DNA from: Cordylochernes scorpioides
Lineage: Eukaryota; Arthropoda; Arachnida; Pseudoscorpiones; Chernetidae
NCBI GenBank assembly: GCA_030710605.1
Contig: CP092879.1
Coordinates: forward strand, 79,399,853-79,463,852
DNA length: 64,000 nt
Direction of reading: 5' to 3'
In this document: positions 10,697 to 20,375 of the stretch, piece by piece
Numbering within the stretch: the first letter of the stretch is position 1
Layout of the letters: each line of letters starts with the position of its first letter
The notes under the pieces: model-generated
What the model was told of the DNA's origin: nothing
What the model saw: the letters and a program-made list of their open reading frames with translations, nothing else
The model's database searches: none
Position numbers and translations under genes: made by a program

Positions 10697-11350
10697 CACT
10701 CATGAACAAAACTTGAGGAAGTTTCAGCTTGTATATCGGGATTGAGACAATAACTCTGAAAGATATCACAGTGACCTTTATTGAAGACACACGAGATAAC
10801 CTATATACACTCATGAACAAAACTTGAGGAAGATTTAGCATGTATATCGGGATTCAGAAAATAACTCTGAAAGATATTACAATGACCTTTATTGAAGACA
10901 TACGAGATGACCAATATACACTCATGGACAAAACTTAAGGAAGTTGTACCTTTCAGCATGTATACCGGGATTCAGACAATAACTCTGAAAGATATTACAG
11001 TGATCTTTATTGAAGACATACGAGATGACCAATATACACTCATGGACAAAACTTAAGGAAATTGTATCTTTTAACATGTATATCGGGATTAAGACAATAA
11101 CTCTGAAAGATATTACAATGACCTTTATTGAAGACATACGAGATGACCAATATACACTCATGGACAAAACTTAAGGAAGTTGTATCTTTTACCATGTATA
11201 TCAGGATTCAGACAATAACTCTGAAAGATATTACAGTGACCTTTATTGAAGAAACACGAGATAACCAAGTCTGAACAGCATCTGTCTCCTTAAAAAAAAT
11301 AGATGACCGGCGATATCAATCTTTCCACTTCCTTGAGTTTTTGTTCATGG
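10697..11350 (+). repeat. CACTC-family MITE tandem array
   Basis: Five to six units of about 115-125 bases, each beginning TA-CACTCATG(G/A)ACAAAACTT. The last unit continues to the right inverted repeat (CACTTCCTTGAG, then TTGTTCATGG). It lies within intron 1 of the PGYxG gene. Confidence 0.9.
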
Positions 11351-11385
11351 GAATATGCAAATATATAATTGTTTTATTTTTCTGT

Positions 11386-11650
11386 GAAAAATAGACATTT
11401 CGGCCAGTTAGAGTTTTTTTATTTTTCTCAACGTTTCGACAAAAATCTTCTGTCTTCGTCAGGAGAAATAAATAAAAATAAAGCATTTGGCAAGGCGTTA
11501 AAAATTATTTTACGGAGAACAATGTTTAACGCCTTGCCAAATGCTTTATTTTTTATTTATTTCTCCTGACAAAGACAGAAGATTTTTGTCGAAACGTTGA
11601 GAAAATAAAAAAAACCTCTAACTGGCCGAAATGTCTATTTTTCACAGAAC
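11386..11650. mobile_element. Foldback element with facing hammerhead-like cores
   Basis: The arms AATAGACATTTCGGCCAGTT and the inverted AACTGGCCGAAATGTCTATT bracket two cores in opposite orientation (11430-11462 minus, 11566-11598 plus) and an inner inverted repeat (CAAGGCGTTAAAAAT). Relatives lie at 52130-52320 and 61300-61600. Confidence 0.8.
11430..11462 (-). ncRNA. Hammerhead-like core (long stem II class)
   Basis: The minus strand reads CTGACGA, stem II GACA...TGTC with an AT-rich loop, then GAAACGTT. All core invariant positions match CTGANGA and GAAA. The stem III segment AACGTT is self-complementary, as in minimal dimer-forming hammerheads. The facing plus-strand copy at 11566-11598 has CTGACAA. 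Confidence 0.55.
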
Positions 11651-11777
11651 TATGAATGCCGGCCAAGCAGCCTCTACATAAATATATAATTGCACCGATA
11701 GGAATATCAGACGATTGAAGGAACTTACAGGAAGTATGTTTAAGTACTACAGCAGGTATGTAACAATGTGTGCGCAG

Positions 11778-11865
11778 GTACACCGGCTTTATCCCAGGTT
11801 ACCGAGATTGTTTCGGTAAAACCTTTGGCGCCCTCATGGACACCGAGCAGTCCTTGGCCATCCAG
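11778..11865 (+). CDS. PGYxG protein, coding exon 2
   Basis: 88 bases from acceptor TGCGCAG to donor ATCCAG/GTGAGA. It completes the first module (YTGFIPGYRDCFGKTFG) and continues ALMDTEQSLAIQ. It enters in phase 2 and leaves in phase 0. Confidence 0.88.
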
Positions 11866-12004
11866 GTGAGAGGACACTGAGTGTCTCTATATCTCTAGAT
11901 AACATCGTCTCCCCTCGTGTTCTAAACTCAACAGTAATTAGGCGAGTACAAAACGAAGGGAACAATGTAATATGTAATATTTTGTCCATGACGGAGAAAT
12001 ATAG

Positions 12005-12076
12005 TCCAGGATAGCCTAGTGGACATGGCACCTGCCCGGTAAGCAGAAGGTTGTGGGTTCGATTCCCGCTCCTGGA
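12005..12076 (+). tRNA. tRNA-like sequence, probably a SINE head or tRNA pseudogene
   Basis: It folds as a full-length tRNA cloverleaf: acceptor TCCAGGA/TCCTGGA is a perfect 7 bp, A box TAGCCTAGTGG, T arm GTGGG-TTCGATT-CCCGC. The anticodon loop CCGGTAA would give GGT (Thr), an anticodon eukaryotes normally lack. Position 33 is C instead of T and the anticodon stem has a mismatch. It sits in intron 2 of the PGYxG gene. A pseudogene or SINE origin is more likely than a working tRNA. Confidence 0.45.
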
Positions 12077-12329
12077 AACTTTTATTTTTTCCGTTCGCCA
12101 TTACTCTTCATATTTTTCACCCTCCATACGTCATCCATTCATATATAGACCATCACTCTTCATATATTCAACCTTTTCATACGTCATCCAAAAGTTAGAA
12201 ATATTAAATTATTTCTCTTTGAAATTAAAAATGATTTTTCATAAATAAAAGAAATTTATGCGGTTAAACTGGTTGTATAGCTTTATAATTATACGCCGCA
12301 GTCATTTATAAGAATGTAATATATAGTTT

Positions 12330-12425
12330 AGTTGATTTCTGTACCACTAGATGGCGCTCTGTCATCTAAAAACCACATGTGGTCCTGGTCAGGATATGCT
12401 TTCATTATTTTTAATATCAAAAATC
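12330..12425. mobile_element. Foldback element fragment
   Basis: Half of the family seen at 29930-30240, with CCACTAGATGGCGCTCTG followed by GGTCAGGATATGCTTTC. Confidence 0.6.
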
Positions 12426-12523
12426 ATATATAATATAATAATATATATATATATGATATATCAATATCAACACCTGACCTTTTTATTTTTTATTTGTTTC
12501 TATTGTTTTTTCATATATGTATA

Positions 12524-12701
12524 CAGTTAAACTTGTCTATAGCGCCCCTCTAAATAGCGCCTTCCTCTCTATAGCGCCCGATTTTAAACATTAAAATGTA
12601 AAAATTTTATATTAAAAGTGACCTGTGTCTCTAGCACCCCCTCTCTATAGCACCCTATTTTTGTGAGTCCCAAGAGGGGGCGCTATAGACAGGTTTAACT
12701 G
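12524..12701. mobile_element. CAGTTAAACC MITE (pogo/Tigger-like), flanked by TA
   Basis: Inverted ends CAGTTAAACTTGTCTATAGC and GCTATAGACAGGTTTAACTG lie directly inside TA dinucleotides. The TA duplication and CAG start fit pogo/Tigger-type non-autonomous elements. Relatives are at 39191 and 58271. Confidence 0.85.
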
Positions 12702-12705
12702 TATA

Positions 12706-13012
12706 TATATGTGGCAATATAATAAGGTGGGTAAAGAGAAATAATCACACCACAAGTTGGTAGAGGAACCCAGGCAACCAGAGAGAGAGAGGGGGGACAG
12801 CCGGGCCTGCCACCGCTGAGCGGCCGGCCGTTCGTTCTTGTCGCCCACAATTCCCCAACTCTCTTCAAAGTCCCGAGGTGTTAAGTGACGGCCCCAGGAG
12901 CCCCTTGGAATGTCGCTGATGTCTAAAGTGACCGGTCCTTACCCTCCCGTCTCTCTCTGGGTCAACTGTAGGTTTGCTTTATTATTCCTGGAAGAGTATA
13001 TATTATGACATA
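12706..13012 (+). repeat. Dispersed repeat B, copy 1
   Basis: It starts TGGCAATATAATAAGGTGGG and ends near GAGTATATATTATGACATAT. A second copy is at 55191-55483 on the other strand. It is GC-rich in the middle with CAGAGAGAGAG. Family unknown. Confidence 0.8.
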
Positions 13013-13018
13013 TATTTA

Positions 13019-13205
13019 TTGTTATTCCTAGTACACGTGGTACCGGCCATGATAATCATAGTGGGTAGTTATCCCCTACTTTCACTGTAAGTGCATCACA
13101 TGTCTACACATTTGAAAAGCAGTTCGACTTTTGCGCTTACAATCAGGAAATAAAGTGTCCAATGCGGGATACGATCCCGGGTCGTAGCGGTCGAAAACCA
13201 ACAGT
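13019..13205 (-). mobile_element. SINE family 1, internally deleted
   Basis: The tail (CCTAGTACACGTGGTACC on plus) and tRNA-like head (GATCCCGGGTCGTAGCGGTC) are present, while much of the central body is missing. Confidence 0.75.
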
Positions 13206-13429
13206 TTCCAATGTAATATGTAAATTTGTTCAATAAAATAATCCCATGTGTAAATATTACGGTGAGAATATCAGGGGATAGAAGTTTCTTCTAAAACGTT
13301 TTAAAATTCACAAATCTCCAGAAAATGACAAAGTCCTTCAACAGGAGAAAGCGCGATGCAATAACTCACTAATAGAACAACAGTTAAAATACATTGGGTA
13401 TTTATATTAATCGTAACAATGTATTTATT

Positions 13430-14042
13430 AATTTTATTATTTTTTATTAACAGAGTGGTCATTATTTTTATGTTTATATATCTTGCTGCTCTGTAAATTT
13501 CCCTCGTGGCTTATCTTTTGTTTACCATTCATAGTTTGTCCTTGCCTGAAGCAAATTGTTGTTTCCTCCTGAAGTTTGTCTTCCCTCTACGTGGCAATAC
13601 CGTAAAGACAGAGGCTGTCTGGCCGGCATTCATAGTTATTCAAATTAAGGATACTTCGGCTAGTGAATCTTTTATAAAAAATATTCACTGGCCCAAATAT
13701 CTTTAATTTGAAGAGCTATTTACATATAGCTATAGATGGAAAAAAAAATGACCATAGAATTGACCTAGCCACTTTGTCAGCTAAACACCTCTTTGGCAGA
13801 TTGTGAAGATTCCTCAAAGGTACAACTTAGTTAAGTGTTGTCCATGAGTATATATATTCTAACAAAGTATTTATTATTTTATTAGCAGAGTATTATTTTT
13901 TTATGTTTATATTTTGCTATACTCTGTACACTTCCTTCTTTTGCTTATCTTTTGTTTATCTTTCATAGTTTGTTCTTGCCTGAAATAAATTGCTGTCTCA
14001 TCCCGAAGTTGGTCTTCCCTAATTTTCCACGTGGCAATATAG
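13430..14042 (+). repeat. Dispersed repeat E, two tandem copies
   Basis: The segments 13430-13605 and 13875-14042 share TCATAGTTTGTYCTTGCCTG and ACGTGGCAATA text; a third copy lies inverted at 35850-36000. Between them, 13600-13720 is a foldback pair around TTCGGCTAGTGAA, and 13820-13850 holds the right end of a CACTC MITE (TTAGTTAAGTGTTGTCCATG). Confidence 0.7.
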
Positions 14043-14076
14043 TTAAAAGTGTGCCAGCTGTTCACGGTGTGTACAG

Positions 14077-14266
14077 GCTCAGCTCCAGAACCGCCAACTG
14101 ACCCGGGAGCTGGAGCGGGTAACCGAGGCGGAGCTCCAGCGGCTGGCGGCAGAGGAATCCGGGGCGGCACTCCAGGAGGAAGTCAGGGCGGGGTGGGGCC
14201 CCGAGCGGTGGGGCCGTGTGTTCCCCTCCCCCGTGGACCAGGGGGCCAAGATCCCCGGCTACACAG
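14077..14266 (+). CDS. PGYxG protein, coding exon 3
   Basis: 190 bases from acceptor GTGTACAG to donor ACACAG/GTCTGT, phase 0 to 1. It encodes a Gln/Glu/Arg-rich, probably helical segment (AQLQNRQLTRELERVTEAEL) and ends with GAKIPGYT, the start of module 2. Dispersed repeat E ends about 35 bases before the acceptor. Confidence 0.85.
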
Positions 14267-14485
14267 GTCTGTCATCTCCCTGTTCTTGGTCGCAGTAAGT
14301 CTTGCGGTCCAACAGTTCGAGGCCTCTGCTCATCAAATCTTCTTGTGACTGTCCTGAAGGAGTCATTACTTCTGTAGCAAGTCACTTGATTCCGGGAACA
14401 CACGCTCCTCTATTCTGTGCCCAACTTTAGACCAAAAGTCCACATTTATAGAAAAGGTTAGTTAGATGCCGTCTGTGTGTGCTAG

Positions 14486-15738
14486 GTCATCTGCCGGGGA
14501 GGATGCACATCTTCGGGAAGACTTTCCGCCAAGAGGCCGACGATTGTTTCAGCAGGATGCGGGACCCGAGGCCCAGCAGCGAAGTCCAGGGCCGGGAGCA
14601 ACTACGTGCAGTGTCCCCGGAGTCCCACGCCAGGATGGCACTGCAGGACTTCACAGAGTCCATCCGTCCTGACGACGTGCCTCACCGGGACCCCATCCCC
14701 GGGTACGCCGGCTACGTCCCCCAGTTCCGCCACTCCACTGACACCATCGGTGTCAACTTCCGCAAGGCCGCGAGACGCAGGATCCTCGAGTTCGAGAAGA
14801 AGAAACGGCTGAGTCACCACCAGTCCGCACCTTCCCTCCTCCCCATGCCCCTCCCATCCCTGGCTCCGGCCGTGTCGGACGACATCCGCCTGCTGGAGAG
14901 CGGCAAGGCTGACTTCCAGAACAGCTTCGACATCGCAGGAGCAGAGCGCGGCGGGGACTACAGCGTCCCCACCAAGATCGAACAGGAGGTTCTGCAGGGC
15001 GAAGAAGGTCACCGCGGACTTCCCCAGAAGTCAACGCCCCGCGTGAGCTACGAGCAGCCGCCCAAGACGGACATGTACAGCGCCAACTACACCGAGATGC
15101 GGAGAGGTGACACGAGAGATTTGCCGGCCAGCCGAATCCTCCCAGATCCCGACGTCCCGGCAGACTGGAAGCACAGATTCAAGATCCCCTCCACCGACGA
15201 GCTCGAGGCGATGCGGAGCCCAATCCACGACTTCAAGAGAACGCTGCCCATCGGAGACAACCAACCTGCGCCGGACCTCCCGACCTACCGGAGTTTCGCG
15301 CAGGTGCACGACGACGAGGTGAGACGGCTGAGAATCCCCGAGCACAAGATGACCACCGAGGTCCGAGACCTGGACCTGATCAATCGGCAGCAGGACTACA
15401 TGGTACCTGCAGATGTCCTAGTGGAGTCAGAGTACAGGAGACTTCCTGCACCAGCGGAGCAGCCAAAGTACGACTACACCGAGCCTCAGTTCCACCACTG
15501 GAAGCACACAGAGCAGATGGCTCCACCGCTGGTGTTAGACCAGGACAGCAATCCCTACCCACACGGCGACCCTCCGTCGACTGAGCCGCAGCTCCGGGGC
15601 GCCCACCTCCCCGACCACCAGTACCTGACGGACGAGAACGTGGGACGGCTCCACGAGAACGTCGCCCGGACCCACCTGGGGCATGTCGGGGATCTGCGAT
15701 ACACCCACCTGGCCGAGACTCAGCACAAGGACATCTGA
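14486..15738 (+). CDS. PGYxG protein, coding exon 4 (stop)
   Basis: 1253 bases from acceptor GTGCTAG to TGA, entering in phase 1. It completes module 2 (HLPGRMHIFGKTFRQEADDC), holds module 3 (IPGYAGYVPQFRHSTDTIG) and then about 300 polar, proline- and histidine-rich residues ending ETQHKDI. GC content and codon bias are far above those of the flanking DNA. The antisense open frame at 14602-15012 is a shadow. Confidence 0.92.
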
Positions 15739-15794
15739 CCTTCCTTCTGCAACATGTCTAAAGGAACCCCATAGCCCTGTTATGAAACTATTAT

Positions 15795-16385
15795 AGACTA
15801 TTCAAATTAAAGATACTTCGGCCAGTAAAAGATATACTAGCCGAGGTATCTTTAATTTCAAGAACTATGAATGCCACCGGCCAGGCAACCTTTATCTTTA
15901 CAATATTATAGACTCGTTTGATTCTTTTAAAAATTAAACAATTTTCTCTACTGCCCTTACTGCAATGAAAAATTAATGGGAGGGCCTGGCTCATCAGTGG
16001 TGAACCCTCTCAGCGGTTTCGCCAGTTTAATCTACCATACCGCTGTTATATTGCATTTTACGATTTTCCTTTTATACCAATACCGACGCTGACTTCTTGT
16101 GAAATATAACCGTTTTAAAAATAAAGCTTTTTTAACAATTAAAAAACTAAAGAAATATAAACAATTTTTGACAAGTATTATTCTTTTTGAATTGAAACAA
16201 TATTTAACTGGTCCTTACATCAATAATAAAATAATAGGAGCACCTGGCTCATCAGTGTCAAACACTGCCAGCGGTTTCGCCAGTTTATTCTACCTTTCAC
16301 CACTAATGAACATGGCCTTCTAATTAATTTATCATTGCAATAAAGACAGTAGAAAATTGTTTTAATCCAAAAAGAAACATCCGCG
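15795..16385. mobile_element. Foldback cluster 3' of the PGYxG gene
   Basis: 15795-15900 is a palindrome around TACTTCGGCCAGTAAAAG. 15920-16070 and 16200-16380 are two S-type elements (GGCTCATCAGTGGTGAACCC; GGCTCATCAGTGTCAAACAC). Confidence 0.7.
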
Positions 16386-16697
16386 TCTCAAAAATAGTTC
16401 CATTTTCTTATACCAGATGGCGCGCTAATGCATAATCTAAACAAAGTTGCATAATCTAAACAAAGTTGCATATCTCCAGTATATATGGACTGAAGAATTC
16501 ATACAATGGTCTCTGGTAGATTGAACTGACGATGTAGGGAGTGATGAGCCAAGCTCCCAGTTCTTTCATCTTCCACTTACAATGTAGAAGTTCCACCATA
16601 TATTGATAGGAAAGATAGTTCAATGCCATATCTTCGTTTTATGTAACTTCTTCGTCATAGTTTGAGTCAAAAGGCGATCCATCAATTAAGTTTATAT

Positions 16698-16845
16698 AAA
16701 AAGGCGTACCTGGATCTATAAAGAAAAAAATCTCAAAATATTTCGAGAGATTGCTCCTTCTTTATCAATTTATTGAACTGTGCAATATTTTGAGATTTTT
16801 TTTCTTTACAAATCCAGGTACGCCTTTTTATATAAAGTTATTCGT
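16698..16845. mobile_element. Palindromic element with hammerhead-like remnant
   Basis: Arms AAAAGGCGTACCTGGATCTA and CAAATCCAGGTACGCCTTTT. Inside, the minus strand reads TTGATAAAG, a hairpin and CGAAATATT, a degenerate hammerhead-like order. Confidence 0.6.
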
Positions 16846-17011
16846 TATAGTCAGGTAGACACCAGAGATACCCGTTCTTCCCTGAACGTAACCTATCTCA
16901 CATCTCAACCAACATTGAACACTGTGGAGACAGTGGTTATATCTATTAACAGAACAAACAATCGGGTCCACAGAACCTAATAGAGAGAGCTGTCCGTGAT
17001 CTGATGATATA

Positions 17012-17665
17012 CACTCATGGACAGAACTTAAGGAAATTCTACCTTTTACCATGTATATCGGGATTGAGACAATAACTCTGAAATATACACTCATGGACAA
17101 AACTTAAGGAAGTTGTACCTTTTACCATGTATATCGGGATTCAGACAATAACTCTGAAAGATACACTCATGGACAGAACTTAAGGAAGTTGTACCTTTTA
17201 CCATGTATATCGGGATTCAGACAATAACTCTGAAAGATACACTCATGGACAGAACTTAAGGAAGTTGTACCTTTTACCATGTATATCGGGATTCAGACAA
17301 TAACTCTGAAAGATACACTCATGGACAGAACTTAAGGAAGTTGTACCTTTTACCATGTATATCGGGATTCAGACAATAACTCTGAAAGATACACTCATGG
17401 ACAAAACTTAAGGAAGTTGTACCTTTTACCATGTATATCGGGATTCAGACAATAACTCTGAAAGATACACTCATGGACAAAACTTAAGGAAGTTGTACAT
17501 TTTACCATGTATATCGGGATTCAGACAATAACTCTGAAAGATATTACAGTGACCTTTATTGAAGATACACGTGATAACCAAGTGTGAACATACTGTCTCA
17601 TTAAAGAAATGAAGACCAGCGATATCAAATACTTTCCACTTCCTTAAGTTTTGTCCATGAGTGTA
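17012..17665 (+). repeat. CACTC-family MITE tandem array, complete right end
   Basis: Seven units, mostly of 74-76 bases, joined at CTGAAAGATA-CACTC or CTGAAATATA-CACTC. The last unit continues to the right inverted repeat CACTTCCTTAAGTTTTGTCC and GAGTG followed by TA. Confidence 0.92.
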
Positions 17666-17809
17666 GACCTATCAGGTTGGACAGCCGTACACAGTACTGT
17701 CTGTAGGTTGTACCACCTAGGGCTCAACAATCTCCAACCTTCACGTCTGGTGCAGCCATCTTCAGCGCAGAGCATCAATTCTTGGAAGTGCCAGCCATAA
17801 ACTCTTGTA

Positions 17810-18200
17810 CAAGATTGTCCCAAAAGTTAGTAAACATTTGCTTTTTTTATTATCTTTATTTGCGGTGAATCCGTGGTAAATCCATGTATAACAAATGTAT
17901 TTTCCTCCAATTTACCCAGACTAATTTATTAACTTAATTATCTTTATATAATTTTTCCTGTATATAAATATCCTATTACCATTAAGGTACTATTACTGTT
18001 TTTCCTGCATGTATTCTACATTTCTACTTGGAGAATCTGTATAAGGCTGAAAAGTCTTAATAAAGCTTTTTGTTGTTGTTGTATAATGTCTTTGTATTAT
18101 GTATACAGTAATTGTATTATGTATTCGCCGTCATAATATTATTCGCCATGTAATAAGAAAAATAACGTTTCAGGAAAAACACGAACTTTTGGGACAAACT
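17810..18200. mobile_element. Mariner-like non-autonomous element, flanked by TA
   Basis: Inverted ends CAAGATTGTCCCAAAAGTTA and CGAACTTTTGGGACAAACTT lie next to TA. The interior has no transposase. A shorter relative is at 35466-35640. Confidence 0.75.
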
Positions 18201-18506
18201 TATATTATTTTCTAGTCTATGACCATAGCGTTTTGTACGTAACTAACTATTGGTGTAACTGAAATAAAAATAATATCAATATTATGTTTGTTTCAATTTG
18301 TTAACATCTCTATATATCTTATATTTAGAACCTCAATGTATAAACACTCAATACCATATTGAATGAAACATAAATATAATCCTGAGTTTAATTGATGATA
18401 AAAGTTGGGACACAACCCATTGTAGGCTGTTTAGACGTGAAGGAGAACTCTTTGTAAGGCAAATCTTGTGAATCTATCACCCTACATAGCTTTGTGGAGG
18501 TATATA

Positions 18507-18716
18507 CACTCATGGACAAAACTTAAGGAAGTTGTACCTTTTACCATGTATATCAGGATTCAGACAATAACTCTGAAAGATATTGCAGTGAATTCAATAA
18601 ATTGAAGGCACACGAGATAACCAAGTATGAACAAAATTGCCTCTTTCTTCTTAAAAAAAAAAATGACAGGCAATATCAAAGTTTTTCCACTTTCTTAAGT
18701 TTTGTTCACGAATGTG
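18507..18716 (+). mobile_element. CACTC-family MITE, full length
   Basis: A single copy between TA dinucleotides with CACTCATGGACAAAACTTAA at the left and CTTAAGTTTTGTTCACGAAT then GTG at the right. Confidence 0.88.
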
Positions 18717-18952
18717 TAGTCTTGTATGCTGTTTAAACGCGGTATTATAAAGAGAGATATATGTAAAGTACATCATGTGAACCTACCAGTTTAGATAGCT
18801 TTGTGAAAGTATATAATGATTGGTTATAGAGACACATGTCTGTCCTGTTTAAATATTTATTAAATATTTCCACCAATAATTCCTTTCTAGAAAATTTATA
18901 TAATTTTATTGACATCTTGTCAATACATTCAAAGTACACAGTCTATACTATT

Positions 18953-19336
18953 TAAAAAAGATAATATGGATTATATACACTATGTACAATGAATATGGCG
19001 CCTCTACCACCGCTGCAGAGTTTGGTGGAGAATCACCAGCGGGTCTCCAGAGACACCACGTATTTCGTGATCTACGAAGAATACGTAGATCGCGTATAGT
19101 AGACACTCAATAAGGAAAGTCTTATAATGTGATAAATGATAGAAGAACCACATAAGACATGGATTTACTTAGTTGATTCATTCATTGATCATGGTGGAAA
19201 TAACGCTGTGGTTTCCCTATGTCTTCCAAATTGATATGTTGCTAACCTAATAGCATATTCAACCGCCATAAGAAGCAGTTTCCAACTTCAAGTACAAGTG
19301 GGGGGCTCACCTCCATAGCAGGATGAAGTGAAGAGG
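18953..19336 (+). repeat. Dispersed repeat A, copy 2
   Basis: Inverted relative to copy 1 at 5236-5620 and very similar along about 380 bases. It contains TACCACCGCTGCAGAGTTTG. No intact frame. Confidence 0.85.
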
Positions 19337-19797
19337 GTAAAAGTAGAATATCAAATTAGTTGCAAGAATGCAATATCACAGCGGTTTGATGCATTCATTT
19401 GACTGGAAGGGTTAACCAGTGATGAACTAAGCTCGACATTCTTAGATTAATTGGCCATTAGAAATGTTCTTCTAGTTCTATTAATAGCTTACAGCACCCG
19501 GTGTTCCCAGGTGGTCAATAACACGCCCAACGTGGGGCATGAACCCAATGAGCCAAGCTCTCCTAATGTAATTCTTCATCACAGAAATGTTTCATTTATA
19601 ACACAACGGTGTTTTATACGTATTTTAAAACATAGTATGTAAGTAGTTCTCTAGGGGAGGGGATGTCATGCGGTGTAGCTCCTTTGCGAGGCGTAAAACA
19701 TCATTTTTACTTTCTCATGTTTACTACCTTGAAAATGGCGATATTGGGATGCTTAAACGTCAGATAGCAAATTTTGAAGGTTAAAATATTTATCTTT

Positions 19798-20110
19798 TTA
19801 GATTAAATAGAATATATTGGAATAAAAGATACTCATAATATCCATTGCCGGTCTGAAACCCGGATGAAAAAGAAGGAGGGGGAGCAGTAACAAGCTCGTT
19901 GAACAACCTGGGCTCAGCTGGTCATGCTGATAGTACCCTGTAAGGTCTCCAGGGATGCAGGATGAGCAGCGTTTGTACTCCATGTTAGGAGCGGCTGTAC
20001 ATGGTGTTTGTTCCTCATGTCATAGGTGACTATTTCATATTGGAGCTAAGTCAGTGGCCTGCTACTGAGTCCCAGTCTTAATGACAGATGCATTCTACTT
20101 ATCCCAGAAG
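19798..20110 (-). repeat. Dispersed repeat C, copy 1
   Basis: It matches 58895-59215. On the minus strand both copies hold a short frame beginning MEYKRCSSCIPG and containing LLLLPLLLFHPG. The shared frame suggests a transposon-derived segment of unknown type. Confidence 0.7.
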
Positions 20111-20114
20111 TCTA

Positions 20115-20260
20115 ACCCCTCATCTACGTGGCGGGCGGGAGAAGCAGCACAAGTAAGGGACTGCCCTGTAGTACGGTGTCGTGAGCCGCTACGGTAACTG
20201 TGAACAGGGAACTGTGGCTGACTAACGGGGCACCTCTCCTTTCCATGGAGCAGCAAAAAA
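20115..20260 (+). repeat. Dispersed repeat D, copy 1
   Basis: About 130 bases (TAGTACGGTGTCGTGAGCCG to CCTTTCCATGGA) found inverted at 28997-29125. Confidence 0.8.
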
Positions 20261-20279
20261 CACCATTCTACTCATCTGA

Positions 20280-20375
20280 AGTAATGTCCTCACATATTAT
20301 TCATTGTTTCAATTATCATAAATTAGGTTGCTCTTGTTGAGCGGTACCTAATAAAGCGATTTTGGAACCGAAATA
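20280..20375 (+). mobile_element. SINE family 2, 3' part
   Basis: It matches the tail of the two elements at 42326-42715 (CACATATTATTCATTGTTTC, then TTGAGCGGTACCTAATAAAG). Confidence 0.65.

Larger units (their letters stand above)
9915..15738 (+). other. PGYxG-repeat (CIMIP2/FAM166-like) gene, complete coding region
   Basis: Gene-level entry. Four exons (9915-9961, 11778-11865, 14077-14266, 14486-15738) join in phases 2, 0 and 1 into a 525-codon frame plus stop. Three modules occur: VPGYTGFIPGYRDCFGKTFG spanning exons 1-2, IPGYTGHLPGRMHIFGKTF spanning exons 3-4, and IPGYAGYVPQFRHSTDTIGV in exon 4. PGYxGxxP followed by G(x)TF is the signature of the CIMIP2/FAM166 and related proteins that bind the inner wall of ciliary doublet microtubules. 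A role in axonemes is inferred from that signature. The protein is longer than typical FAM166 members and has a charged, coiled-coil-like stretch between modules 1 and 2. Introns 1 and 2 are packed with MITEs. ATTAAA at about 15806 could serve polyadenylation. Confidence 0.85.

Noticed and set aside
14602-15012. 136-codon antisense frame opposite the PGYxG exon 4
   Set aside because: Shadow of a GC-biased real exon.
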